Shown here one piece after another: positions 52,427-63,741 of a stretch of 64,000 nt of DNA; within the stretch, counting starts at the first letter, position 1, and every line of letters begins with the position of its first letter. The notes beneath the pieces are model-generated. The model searched no databases, had not been told where the DNA came from, and worked only from the letters and a program-made list of their open reading frames with translations. Position numbers and translations under genes: made by a program. This stretch comes from Avena insularis (lineage: Eukaryota > Streptophyta > Magnoliopsida > Poales > Poaceae), in the NCBI GenBank assembly GCA_023614405.1, contig CM042693.1:338007527-338071526 (forward strand). The letters run 5' to 3'.

Positions 52427-54773
52427 TGAAAGGATACGGATGTCGCCTAGAGGGGGGTGAATAGGCGATTAAAACTTTTCCTAGAGTGGCTCAACAAAGG
52501 CGGAATTAAACTAGTGTTTACTTTGTAAAGAACAACCTAGAAACAACTAAGGTTTACCTATGTGCACCAACAACTTATGCTAAGCAATACAAGCAACAAA
52601 CTTATAGCAAGATATATATTACTTCAAGCACGAAGGCTATCACAATGTAAAGTGCATAAGTAAAGAGCTCGGGTATAGAGATAACCGAGGCACGCGGGGA
52701 CACCGATATTTTACCGAGTTCCTCCCAACATGGAGTACTTCTCGTTTGGAGAGGGGGTGGTATCAAACCACCAACGCCACAAAAGGCCTCCCTTATTCTC
52801 CGGTGAATCTCACCCCAATGGGATCGATCCATGCTTCCACTATCGGTGCACTTGTCGGTGGCAACCGGAACCTCTCACAAGGTTGGGGCACAACTCCACA
52901 ACTTAATTGGAGGCTCCCAACAAACGCCACAAAAGGCCTCAACAAATGCCACCAAGGCCACAAAACCGTCTAGGGTTCCAAGAACCCAAGAGGGACAAGC
53001 TCCAATGAGCAATTCAAACCAAATCCTCCGAGGAGAACTCAAACCGATGCAACAAATGCAAATGGCAAGAACACCACAAAGATGCTCAAATCCCTCACTC
53101 TCAAGTTCCAACAAAGCTACTAAAGCTATTGGGGAAACAAGAGAGGAGGAATCAAAGAGAGACACAAAATCCCCCAAAATCTAGATCCCCAAAGATGCAC
53201 TCACAAAGAGATGAATCGGTTAGGTCAAAACGTGGGGCTAGATCTCCTCTCTCTTCCACTCAAATATGGGCAAGAAACATCAGAGGGAAAAGATTAGGCA
53301 AGCTTTTAGATCTAGAGCAAGTGTGAACAAAGTTTATCCTAATAGATAAGAGAGGAGCTAACTAAACTAAAAACGGGCAAAACTTATATAGAGGGCCTAG
53401 AAAATCTAGCCATTTAGGTAGTTTTTCGGAACGGTCCGGTACTACCGGATTTAAGCGGTACTACCGGAACCAAACAAAATGGCAGGAAAAACGAGAGCAG
53501 CGAGATGGGGCTGTGGCCGTACGTGCACGCAGCGAGGCAAGTGGGCGGGCAGCAGCAGCAGCGCATGCATGCGGGAGGCAGCAGCTAGCAGCTAGGCACG
53601 CGCGCAGCGGCAGCAGACAGCAGCAGCAGCTGCGGGCCCAGCTGCTGGCGGCGCACGCGGGCGCGCGCAAGGAGCTAGCGGCTGCGCGTGGGACCTGCAG
53701 CAGCGCACCGAGCGGCAGCAGCAGCATCTGCAGGCGCGGCAGCAAGCAGTGCAAGGCAGCAGCGCGCACGCGTGTGGGGCCGCAGCAGTGGGCCATGGCG
53801 AGCAGCCGCAGCACGCGGGACAAGCAGCGTCAACGCGAGCGACTTGAGGAGGGCACACATCTGGATCTGGGAAATTTAACTGGGCCGGCCGGTAGTACCG
53901 GTCCACCCGGGCGGTACTACCGGGCCAGACCGGTACAGCCAGCGCCAGCGCTGCCGCCGACAGAAATGGGCGCTGCCAGGCCAGTTCGGTCTTGGCTGCG
54001 GTAGTATCGTTCGGCCCAGTTTTTCTTTTTCTTTTTCATTTAAAACGACAAATATTCAAACAGTCATAACTTTTATACGGTAGCTCCGATTGACCCGATT
54101 TTAATTGCGTTGGATAGAGGACAACAAGCGCTTTCCAATAAAAAGTGGAAATATTGATTATCACCAAGTGGGAGTGTATCAATTAATATAATGTGAGATA
54201 CCTCACTTGGTGAGAAACCGAAAAGCCGCATAAATCAAAATCGCAACAAGATATATATGGGAGATCCGATTTTGATGAACAAGAGCTTGTTATGAAGATT
54301 ACCAAAAGCTCTATATCCCCACATGGATAAGACCGAATAACAACCAAATATGATGATGCAAGTATGCAAAGGTTTCAGCTCTCTCCGAACGATGTGACTG
54401 AATTACTCATTCGAGAGTCCCTCTTGATAGTACGGTTATCTATCCTAAACCCGGTCTCACACACACAATGTGAGACCGGCAAAAGGAAAAACCTATAAAG
54501 ATTATATCTTTGCCTTGAGCATTCCACTTGAGCTCGATGTAGACGGTCTTGCCCTTCTCAAGATGGAACGCCTTTCTTAATTCCTCATCATCGACCTCGC
54601 ATATTGAGCTTGCCCAACATATCTTATTTGCATTTCATCGACCTTGAAGCCAACACATGCTCCAAGCGATGTCAATGGACAAATCCTACAAGTATAACTT
54701 AATGCACACATTAGTCCATAAAGATTGTCATTAATTACCAAAACCACACATGGGGGCCCAACATGTTCTTTCA
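52427..54773 (-). repeat. 3' LTR of the gag-only element (2347 bp)
   Basis: A CTATATAAG TATA box is the complement of 53383-53391. Just upstream of it in transcription direction are two CGGTACTACCGG words (53437-53470) and a GC-rich, CAG/GCAGC-repetitive block (53480-53840). That block differs strongly from the other LTR, although the sequence on both sides is nearly the same. Confidence 0.92.
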
Positions 54774-57700
54774 ATCTCCCCCATTTTGGTAATTGATGAT
54801 AATCCCTTTAAGAGGGTTTATATAAGGAATATTAATGAATAAAATGGTAATACCAATATCAAATACTACAAAAGTATGTGATCTTGGTACCACCACCATA
54901 TATAGAGCAAACTCCCCCACAATCTATGCATGTGTGATGAACTTGAATTTCATTGCATATATTGCTAATCATTATCATTGGTGAAGTTTCCTCTATATAT
55001 ATCACATGCTAAGCAACAACAAAGATGCAAGAGCATGAGAGGCAAATGCACAAGAACAAACTCAATGCATAAACCAACTTCCCTTAAACCCTCTAAAACT
55101 TCTCCCGCATTGGCATCGATTGCCGAAATGGGTGACAAGTTCTAGAAGGCAAATATAGTAATAATTCCTCCAAAGGTGTGCTTTCGCACATATCCAATGA
55201 TGAATACTTGGGTGGGAGTAGAACTATATCGAGGACCCGAAGATTGCCAAAATAAAGTCAAATGATGCAAGCAACTACAAGGTCCGACAAACCAATTTGA
55301 AAACAACAAATGAGTCCAAATAAAACTACAAGATATGATGATATGAGCAAAAGTGCGCTTTAAATAACAAATAGAGAAGCTCCCCAAGATTTGTGCACAA
55401 TAGTAAAATAAATGCATTGGAATACATAATGCACAAATATGGAATCCTTGCTCCCCCATAAGCATTTAAAGCACAACAAGTGAGAAAGAATACAAATGAG
55501 CATTATTAAATGAATTAGATGAGCTCCCCAAAAATAATGCACCAATTATGATAATTATATTTGGGAACAAGGTGCATAATCAACGAATCCTCACTCATCC
55601 AATTTCATTTAACAATACAAGGCATGAGAGAACAAGTATGAGTGCCCGAAGATGCAAACAAGAGGAACAAGCACTCATAGGCAAATAAATTTGGAAGCCA
55701 CCGAAAAATCAAAAGGAATAAAAGGTGGTATCCAAGGAATAAGATTCAACTAAAATTATCTTCTCATATGTGCATATGTCTCTAAGTGGAAAACATCACA
55801 AAGACATATGCCAACAAAGACATATGCACACATAAATAAGATATACAAGAAATCACATGAAAGCAAAAATGAAGTCTTAACATATACCAATAAGATTTTT
55901 TGCTTCAAAGCACGACCAAAGGCTCAAATATATCTTATTGTACATTAATGAGCTTCAAATACCAACACACTACATATATTACAACTATCACCAAGGGAAA
56001 AGGAGAAAGTTGAAATATATGGAGAAAGGCAACAAGTATCATAAGATAGAATAGACTAGCAACAATCTCACTATTGCACATGAGAGAAGTTGATGAAATG
56101 ATAGGCAATAAAATTGCTAGATTGACATATTTGGGATTGGAGGATCATATGCATGATTTTGTATAGTCCCAATTATATGCACTCATCTCAACTTAAACAC
56201 ATATACAATAGAGAGTTCTCTTAAAACCATGGCTAGAACTACAACAATTACAAATACATTAATTCATGCTAGAAGGCAACCGACAAACGGTTGGAATCAA
56301 GATATGTGAGCATGAGAAAGAGATACTTGTTACCGAGATATAATTGGTAGGATGTAGAGGATATGAATTCATTGATCATCCTATATCTTGTCTCAAATTT
56401 TCATGTATGCACCACTTCTTCAAAATTGAGAGACAAGCATCCAATATATCTCCAATGTACCTAAAACATATTTAAGTACAAAATGGTCCCCAAACTTATT
56501 GGGTCCAAAGTAGTTAGTGCAACTACAATACATAGGAGATACTCCACATAAATATGTGCATATTGATATGAAATTGAATTTCATGCACAACTTAGCCGAT
56601 GGGATTTAGTGGAGTTTACCCTATATATTGGATCAAAGAAAGCAAGCATGCCATAATATAGATATGTAGTAAATATGCATACACAAGGCTTTCAAGAACC
56701 AAAAATGAGATACAATTTGAATAAAAACACCAAGTAAACCGAGATGGCACACACAAGAGTGTGACAAGACAAGCGGTGTACAAATTGTATCAAAGAACCA
56801 ATTCAACACATAAAAGATCACAAGTTCAACAAATGAACTAGGCTAAGGCCAAAAGAGCAAAAATAGATAGAAATAAAAATACTCAAGGATTTATCTCATT
56901 CTAAAATGGTCAAATCAAGAAACAAGGAATGAGACAAAACCAACTCCCAAAAAGAGCAAGGTTCCAAACAAGAAACCAAACTCCTCAAACTTCACATGAT
57001 GGCACAAAATACCAAAACGAAAAGATTGAGCATCTAAGCACATAAAACTCGATATGGATCAAACAAAGAAGCATAAAAGGATTGTTCTAGATAATATAGG
57101 AGAGCTCACCCATAAGTAGTACATTATATAGAATTTTTGCTTTTCAATGCAAAATGCACACAAATGAGATCATCACTACTACCTACATTAAATAAAACAC
57201 AAGAAGATACCAATAAAAATAAAAGGATCGAAAAGTAGCAAGGAATACATGGGAGCACACAAAACATTTACTTGGCCAAAGATAGGACAATATTAATCAA
57301 AGGCCAAAGTGAATATGATCAATAAATTCTACCATAAGTTGGGTACTCATTGTCCAAGGACAAGAAATAGAATAATTTCCATAAGGTAGCTTGCATGGAT
57401 ATCCAAGATCATAGACACAACAAGAAGCATATAACTAAATATAAGAAATTAAGCATGATACTTCAAACAAGATTCTTGGTAGCTTCCAATAGTCACACAA
57501 TCACTAGTGATTAGAGTAACTTGAAGCAAATGGTTTCCATGAGGATATATATATCTAAATATGAGGAAACACATACCAAGAACCACTCTCATATACAAGA
57601 TCCAAAATAAGATCAATAAAGCCATTAAGGAAATTGGAACTTGTATGAGCAAATATGTCACATAGGCGCTAGATAATTATCAATATCAATTCTAAGTGAC

Positions 57701-58336
57701 ACAACCTCAAATATTCACATTTTCTAGGATTGTAATATGCACTAAGCGTATGACTCCCCCATAATGTGATACTACCATAAAGCCAACCCGAGGCAAAAGG
57801 ATACAAATAGAAATGATTAATGGACATTATAAAATTTAAAATTCTCATGAGAATTATACCACATAGAGACTAGACAATAATCCAATATAAATACTAGGTG
57901 GTATTCCTCATGTACACACAATTTTAGGATTGTGGAATGCCCAAGCATAACACTCCCCCAAAATGGGATAATCCATTAATCTCTCACAAGAGCCAAATAA
58001 GATATCAAATATAATCAATTAAGGCTCAACCACAAGAAACACACATACATGGAGTGCCACCTAATGATACACAAATATGCTTGATACCTCAAGATAATTA
58101 AGTGGAAAGCACAACATGTACAAAAGCATGGAAGATACGAAACCAACACATGCACAAAGGGGCGAGTAACTTTCAATGTAAAGAGTTTAGCATATGTTAC
58201 CGCAAGGAGGAACATTGGAAATATAATATAATCAATATAAACCAAATGGCTTGGCTTGACAATAATAATTGATGAAGATCCCTCAATTCTTCATAATGTA
58301 GCCAAAACTCCAATGCCCTCCAACAACACCTATTGA
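54774..58336. other. Noncoding 3' half of the gag-only element
   Basis: This is strongly AT-rich (A-rich on the plus strand) with no frame over about 110 codons and no pol motif. Scattered CTCCCC(C)A-AA words resemble decayed polypurine-like segments. It probably replaced the pol region of an ancestral element. Confidence 0.7.
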
Positions 58337-58483
58337 TCAAGTTTTGGATTGTTGGTCCCCAACCAAGTTGGGTCCTAAGAGGTTAGTCACAATAGGCTTG
58401 GCAACCCAAATGGTTCTTTTCTTGAACCCACATTGAGCACCAACAAACTTGGCAAACACATTGCCAACCTCATTCTTATAAAG

Positions 58484-60757
58484 TTAATAAGCATCATCAA
58501 TTAAGATAGGATTGGATGAGGAGATACCAATAGTGCATGCGGAAGAAATGTGCCCCTTCTCACAGCATATGTAGCAAGTTCTACTCTTGCCATCTTTCTT
58601 CTTAGGTGAATCCACAACTAGAGGAAGAGCTCGAGTAGTCCTCTTAGGAAGAGGCCCATTAATGACTTGAGGTGGAGCTTGAGGCCGCTTCCCTTGTTTC
58701 TTCACACTAGGAGACTTATTCTTCAATGGGCAAGATCTAACATGATGCCCTTCTTCCTTGCACTTGAAGCAAACAATGTTGGCCGGATTCTTGACTTGAT
58801 CTTGGCCATTATTCTTGTTGTCCTTGTGCTTCAACTTGATAGTGGACTTGGTCTTGACATTGGAGTTGAATCCAAGCCCACTCTTGTCATTGGGGGATTT
58901 TTGCACACTCAAGATTTTGTTGAGTGTGACCTTCCCTTGATGACCCTTTTTCAAGTCATTCTTTAAAGAAGTGACTTGAGCCTTGAGCCTTTTGATTTCC
59001 TCTACATGGTTAGTTTCAACAAAAACACTAGAGGAAGTAGATGCTACATTGTTAGAGCAACAAGGCACGGAATGTAATTCATATCGAGATATATCATGGT
59101 TGTGAGAGGATGAACTACAAGGACTAGCACATGGCAATATAACATTTGGAGTAGATGTAGTGCTAATGTCCACATGAGGCCCACTAGATGTTACCTTTGA
59201 CACGATGGCCTCATGAGCTAACTTTAGCCTACCATGAGATACTAGAAGATCCCCATGCGAGCTCGAGAGCTTAACATGACTTTCTTCTAATTTCCCATAG
59301 TTGCTAGTTAGCAAAGCAAGTTGAGTCTTTAGCTCAACATTCTCCTTCAAAATAGATGCTTCACAAGAAATAGAGTTAGTAGCACAAGCATCATCACTAT
59401 TTGCAAGAGGTGAGGGCAACTTGGCAAGCTTTTTTGAATATGAGGCTTTAAGTTGCTCATGTGACTCGGTGAGTTTGATGAGATCACCCTTTATGACCCT
59501 AGAGCCATTTTTGAGGTGCTCAAAATCCTCAAGGAGTTTATCATAAGCAACTTGAGCCTCATCATTTTTACTTTTGAGATCACTTGCCACCTCAAGATCT
59601 CTATCATGAGATTCCTTTACTCTAGATAGCTCTAAAGCAAAGGTCTCCTCAAGAGATTCCTTGGTGGTTTGTTCCTCTTCAAGAGCTTTATTTAGGTTTG
59701 CAATTATATTAGCATACTCACGCTCAAGACTACACATTTTATCAACGTTGTTATCATGCACCTCAATTTGTGTTTCTAACTTATCAATATGTTCTTTGCT
59801 CTTAATAGAAAAGTCCAAGACTTCAACAAAGTTAGAGCAAGCAATATCCTTTTTAACAAGGGCACGATAAACAATCTCACCCTTCTCATATAAATCATCA
59901 ATATCAAGCTCTTCTTCCACATTATCCACATCCTCCTCATCACAAGAGGTAATGGGTTCCAAAATAGGAGTTACCTTAGAATCCCTAGCCATAAGGCATA
60001 GGTGGGTACCGGAAGAAGGTGAAGATGAGATTGCATATGTGGCTTCATTCAAAACCATGTCTTGGCCCATAGAATCTTCGGTTTCCTCTACATGGTTAGC
60101 AACACAAGCACTAGAGGAAATGGAAGCATTTTTATCATGGCAACAAGACAACACAAGCATATCATCATGAGATTTATTCAAGTCATTTCTACATGATATG
60201 CAAGGACTATTAACACAAGCATGTGAGGAATTTTGAGTGCTAGAAGTGTTAAGGTCCAAAGATAGATCATTGCAACTAGATAGATATGAGGGATTACAAA
60301 TAGTGAACACACTATCCATATTGCAATTTCTATCACCACTCACCATATCATTACCTTGTGAAAATTCACATGTTGGTGAAGTGGTAGAGGATGAGAACTC
60401 ATCTCGACCGGAAGTGGAAGCAACACAATCATCCTCAATAATGTTGGACACAACATATTTATCTTGAAATTTTGTCCATAACTCATGAGCGCTCCAAAAA
60501 GGAATGACTGAAGATGTAACTACATAGCTCAAAGCATTAACAAGCACATTAGAAGCTTGAGCATCGAGATATAAGTTTTTCTCATCCTCACTAGATAGAT
60601 TTTTGAAATCCATTGGAGGAGAAAAACCTATATCTACAATACGCTCCAAATTTGGGTCCATGTCCCGAAAATGAATGAGCATGCGATTTTTCCATATATC
60701 ATAATTTGTGCCATCGAATGTGAACATGTCATTGTGCACTAATCCTCTAGCCGACAT
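58484..60757 (-). CDS. Gag protein of the gag-only retrotransposon
   Basis: ATG at 60757, 757 residues, intact frame. It starts about 40 bp after the primer-binding site. Residues 8-110 form a UBN2-type Copia gag core (FTFDGTNYDIWKNRMLIHFR; LNNAL-like LVNALS; FWSAHELWTKFQDKY). The middle is acidic, Ser/Asn-rich, then strongly helical and coiled-coil-prone (about 320-540). Two CCHC knuckles of C-x2-C-x4-H-x4-C type occur: CFKCKEEGHHVRSC at about 663 and CYICCEKGHISSAC at about 728. They bind RNA in packaging. Upstream codons 60758-60919 are also open, but they run through the primer site and LTR, so I take the ATG at 60757. After the TAA the same frame continues to 58337 with VGAQCGFKKRTIWVAKPIV, so the original protein was about 50 residues longer. 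Confidence 0.9.
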   Translation of the reverse strand: MSARGLVHNDMFTFDGTNYDIWKNRMLIHFRDMDPNLERIVDIGFSPPMDFKNLSSEDEKNLYLDAQASNVLVNALSYVVTSSVIPFWSAHELWTKFQDKYVVSNIIEDDCVASTSGRDEFSSSTTSPTCEFSQGNDMVSGDRNCNMDSVFTICNPSYLSSCNDLSLDLNTSSTQNSSHACVNSPCISCRNDLNKSHDDMLVLSCCHDKNASISSSACVANHVEETEDSMGQDMVLNEATYAISSSPSSGTHLCLMARDSKVTPILEPITSCDEEDVDNVEEELDIDDLYEKGEIVYRALVKKDIACSNFVEVLDFSIKSKEHIDKLETQIEVHDNNVDKMCSLEREYANIIANLNKALEEEQTTKESLEETFALELSRVKESHDRDLEVASDLKSKNDEAQVAYDKLLEDFEHLKNGSRVIKGDLIKLTESHEQLKASYSKKLAKLPSPLANSDDACATNSISCEASILKENVELKTQLALLTSNYGKLEESHVKLSSSHGDLLVSHGRLKLAHEAIVSKVTSSGPHVDISTTSTPNVILPCASPCSSSSHNHDISRYELHSVPCCSNNVASTSSSVFVETNHVEEIKRLKAQVTSLKNDLKKGHQGKVTLNKILSVQKSPNDKSGLGFNSNVKTKSTIKLKHKDNKNNGQDQVKNPANIVCFKCKEEGHHVRSCPLKNKSPSVKKQGKRPQAPPQVINGPLPKRTTRALPLVVDSPKKKDGKSRTCYICCEKGHISSACTIGISSSNPILIDDAY

Positions 60758-60795
60758 CTTTACTCTCAAGGCGGTGAAGCCTAAAATGAGAGAAC

Positions 60796-60809
60796 GGGCT
60801 CTGATACCA
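60796..60809 (-). promoter_or_regulatory. Primer-binding site of the gag-only element
   Basis: On the minus strand TGGTATCAGAGCCC lies three bases after the 5' LTR. It is complementary to the 3' end of initiator methionine tRNA, the usual Copia primer. Confidence 0.92.
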
Positions 60810-60811
60810 AT

Positions 60812-63100
60812 TGAAAGGATACGGATGTCGCCTAGAGGGGGGGTGAATAGGGGATTAAAACTTTTCCTAGAGTGGCTCAACAAAGGCGGAATTAAACTAG
60901 TGTTTACTTTGTAAAGCACAACCTAGAAACAACTAAGGTTTACCTATGTGCACCAACAACTTATGCTAAGCAATACAAGCAACAAAGTGATAACAAGATA
61001 TATATTACTTCAAGCACGAAGGCTATCACAATGTAAAGTGCATAAGTAAAGAGCTCGGGTATAGAGATAACCGAGGCACGCGGGGACACCAATATTTTAC
61101 CGAATTCCTCCCAACATGGAGTATGTCTCGTTTGGAGAGGGGGTGGTATCAAACCACCAACGCCACAAAAGGCCTCCCTTATTCTCCGGTGAATCTCACC
61201 CCAATGGGATCGATCCACGCTTCCACTATCGGTGCACTTGTCGGTGGCAACCGGAACCTCTCACAAGGTTGGGGCACAACTCCACATCTTAATTGGAGGC
61301 TCCCAACAAACGCCACAAAAGGCCTCAACAAATGCCACCAAGGCCACAAAACCGTCTAAGGTTCCAAGAACCCAAGAGGGACAAGCTCCAATGAGCAATT
61401 CAAACCAAATCCTCCGAGGAGAACTTAAACCGATGCAACAAATGCAAATGGCAAGAACACCACAAAGATGCTCAAATCCCTCACTCTCAAGTTCCAACAA
61501 AGCTACTAAAGCTATTGGGGAAACAATAGAGGAGGAATCAAAGAGAGACACAAAATCCCCCAAAATCTAGATCCCCAAAGATGCACTCACAAAGAGATGA
61601 ATCGGTTAGGTCAAAACGTGGGGCTAGATCTCCTCTCTCTTCCACTCAAATATGGGCAAGAATCATCGGAGGGAAAAGATTAGGCAAGCTTTTAGATCTA
61701 GAGCAAGTGTGAAAAAAGTTTAGCCTAATAGATAAGACAGGAGCTAACTAAACTAAAAACGGGCAAAGCTTAAATAGAGGACCCAGAAAATCTAGCCGTT
61801 TGGGCAGTTTTTCGGAACGGTCCGGTACTACCGGATTTAAGCGGTACTACCGGAACCAAACAAAATGGCAGGAAAAACGAGAGCAGCGATAGGAAATGGG
61901 GCCGTGTAACGCAGGAGGCAAGTGGGCAGCGGCAGCAGCGCATGCACGCGCGGGCAGCGCTGACTAGCAGCTAAACGCAGCGCTGCAATGACCCGGGCTG
62001 CGGACAGAAGAATGGGCCCGCGCTGCGGCAGCAAGAAGGAGCTAGCTTGCGTGGGACCTGCAGCAGCGCAGCGAGCGGCAGCAGCAGCATCTGCGCAGCG
62101 CGCAGCAAAGTGCAAGGCGGCAGCGCGACGCTGTGGGGGCCGCAAGAAGGCCATGGCGAGTACCGCAGAGACGCGGACAAGCAGCGTCAACGCGAGCGAC
62201 TCGAGGAGGACACAGATCTGGATCTGGGAAATATAACTGGGCCGGCCGGTAGTACCGGCCCACCCGGGCGGTACTACCGGACCAGACCGGTACAGCCAGA
62301 GCGCGTACCGGGCCAGACAGAAAATGGGTTGCGCGCGCCAGGCCCAATTTTTCTTTTTCTTTTTATTTAAAACGGCAAATATTCAAGCAGTCATAACTTT
62401 TAAACGGTAGCTCCGATTGACCCGATTCCAATTGCGTTGGATAAAGGACAACAAGGGCTTTTCAATAAAAAGTGGAAATATTGATTATCACCAAGTGGGA
62501 GTGTATCAATTAATATAATGTGAGATACCTCACTTGGTGAGAAACCGAAAAGCCGCATAAATCAAAATCGCAACAAGATATATATGGGAGATCCGATTTT
62601 GATGAACAAGAGCTTGTTATGAAGATTACCAAAAGCTCTATATCCCCACATGGATAAGACCGAATAACAACCAAATATGATGATGCAAGTATGCAAAGGT
62701 TTCAGCTCTCTCCGAACGATGTGACTGAATTACTCATTCGAGAGTCCCTCTTGATAGTACGGTTATCTATCCTAAACCCGGTCTCACACACACAATGTGA
62801 GACCGGCAAAAGGAAAAACCTATCAAGATTATATCTTTGCCTTGAGCATTCCACTTGAGCTCGATGTAGACGGTCTTGCCCTTCTCAAGATGGAACGCCT
62901 TTCTTAATTCCTCATCATCGACCTCGCATATTGAGCTTGCCCAACATATCTTCTTTGCATTTCATCGACCTTGAAGCCAACACATGCTCCAAGCGATGTC
63001 AATGGACAAATCCTACAAGTATAACTTAATGCACACATTAGTCCATAAAGATTGTCATTAATTACCAAAACCACACATGGGGGCCCAACATGTTCTTTCA
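60812..63100 (-). repeat. 5' LTR of the gag-only element (2289 bp)
   Basis: It has the same ends and general sequence as 52427-54773. The TATA region reads CTATTTAAG (complement of 61769-61777) instead of CTATATAAG. The block at 61880-62200 is rearranged relative to its partner. It would drive transcription of gag. Confidence 0.92.
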
Positions 63101-63105
63101 GCATT

Positions 63106-63510
63106 GTTATGCTTTGCTCAGTCCTGTCAATTGTCCTGCTGTAATTTGTTTACCCAGCATGCCATGTTTGTTTATCTAAGGAGAACACCTCTAGTGAACT
63201 ATGGACCCCGGTCCAATCTTTACCATTGATACATCTTCATCACATTACTTGCTGCAAACCATCATCACCTTCCACACCATACAGTTAATCCTTTGTTACA
63301 ACAACCGATGAGATTGACAACCTCACTGTTAGTTGGGGCAAAGTCTTGAGTTTGTGTTGTGCAGGTTTCCATGTTGCTTGCAACACCTTTGAGGCTTTTC
63401 CTTCCTCCTACTGGTTCGATAACCTTGGTTTCTTACTGAGGGAAAACTTGCTTGCTGTACCGCATCATACCTTCCTCTTGGGGTCTCCCAACAAAGTGTT
63501 GCTGCATGCA
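63106..63510 (+). repeat. Gypsy 5' LTR, second part
   Basis: It continues the LTR after the GCATT duplication: CTCTAGTGAACTATGGACCC, CTCACTGTTAGTTGGGGCAA and CTGAGGGAAAACTTGCTTGC, typical of the R/U5 region of this Triticeae Gypsy group. The end is set at GCTGCATGCA before the short spacer to the primer-binding site. Confidence 0.8.
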
Positions 63511-63523
63511 ACAAGACTTTTTT

Positions 63524-63539
63524 TGGCGCCGTTGCCGGG
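63524..63539 (+). promoter_or_regulatory. Gypsy primer-binding site
   Basis: TGGCGCCGTTGCCGGG is the standard primer-binding site of many grass Gypsy elements and lies about 13 bp after the LTR end. Confidence 0.88.
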
Positions 63540-63741
63540 AAGGCTAAGGACGCCTTCACAAGGTGATTCCTCCTCAACCTTTCTATTTACTTTGTTTTTA
63601 GTTTGCTTAGTTTCTTTTGCTTGGTTTTGTTTGCTTCATTTTATCAAAAACTCCAATTAGTTTAGTTTGGTTTGCTTTCTTTTATCAAACACAAAAAAAT
63701 AGTTCCTGCTTCTATTTTTGGCTTGCTCCACTTTTGCCAAA

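Larger units (their letters stand above)
52427..63100 (-). mobile_element. Complete gag-only LTR retrotransposon inserted in the Gypsy LTR
   Basis: Length 10,674 bp, minus orientation. The 5' LTR is 60812-63100 and the 3' LTR 52427-54773, both with TGAAAG...CTTTCA ends. The primer-binding site TGGTATCAGAGCCC is the complement of 60796-60809, and the polypurine tract CCAAAATGGGGGAGAT the complement of 54774-54789. The target duplication is perfect: GCATT at 52422-52426 and 63101-63105. The only gene is gag (58484-60757); about 3.6 kb after it hold no protease, integrase or RT. The initiator-tRNA primer site and UBN2-like gag point to a Copia relative that depends on other elements for its enzymes. 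Confidence 0.93.

Noticed and set aside
52746..53184. Matching 75-117 codon frames repeated at 61123-61570
   Set aside because: The repetition is explained by the two LTRs. The frames lie in the transcribed leader and have no domain.
53461..54004. Ala/Arg/Gln-rich frames of 100-160 codons on both strands
   Set aside because: They are translations of the GCAGC-rich LTR block, present in every phase and not conserved in the partner LTR.
54774..58336. Looking for a hidden pol gene in the gag-only element
   Set aside because: No protease, integrase, RT or RNase H motif appears in any frame, only short AT-driven frames.
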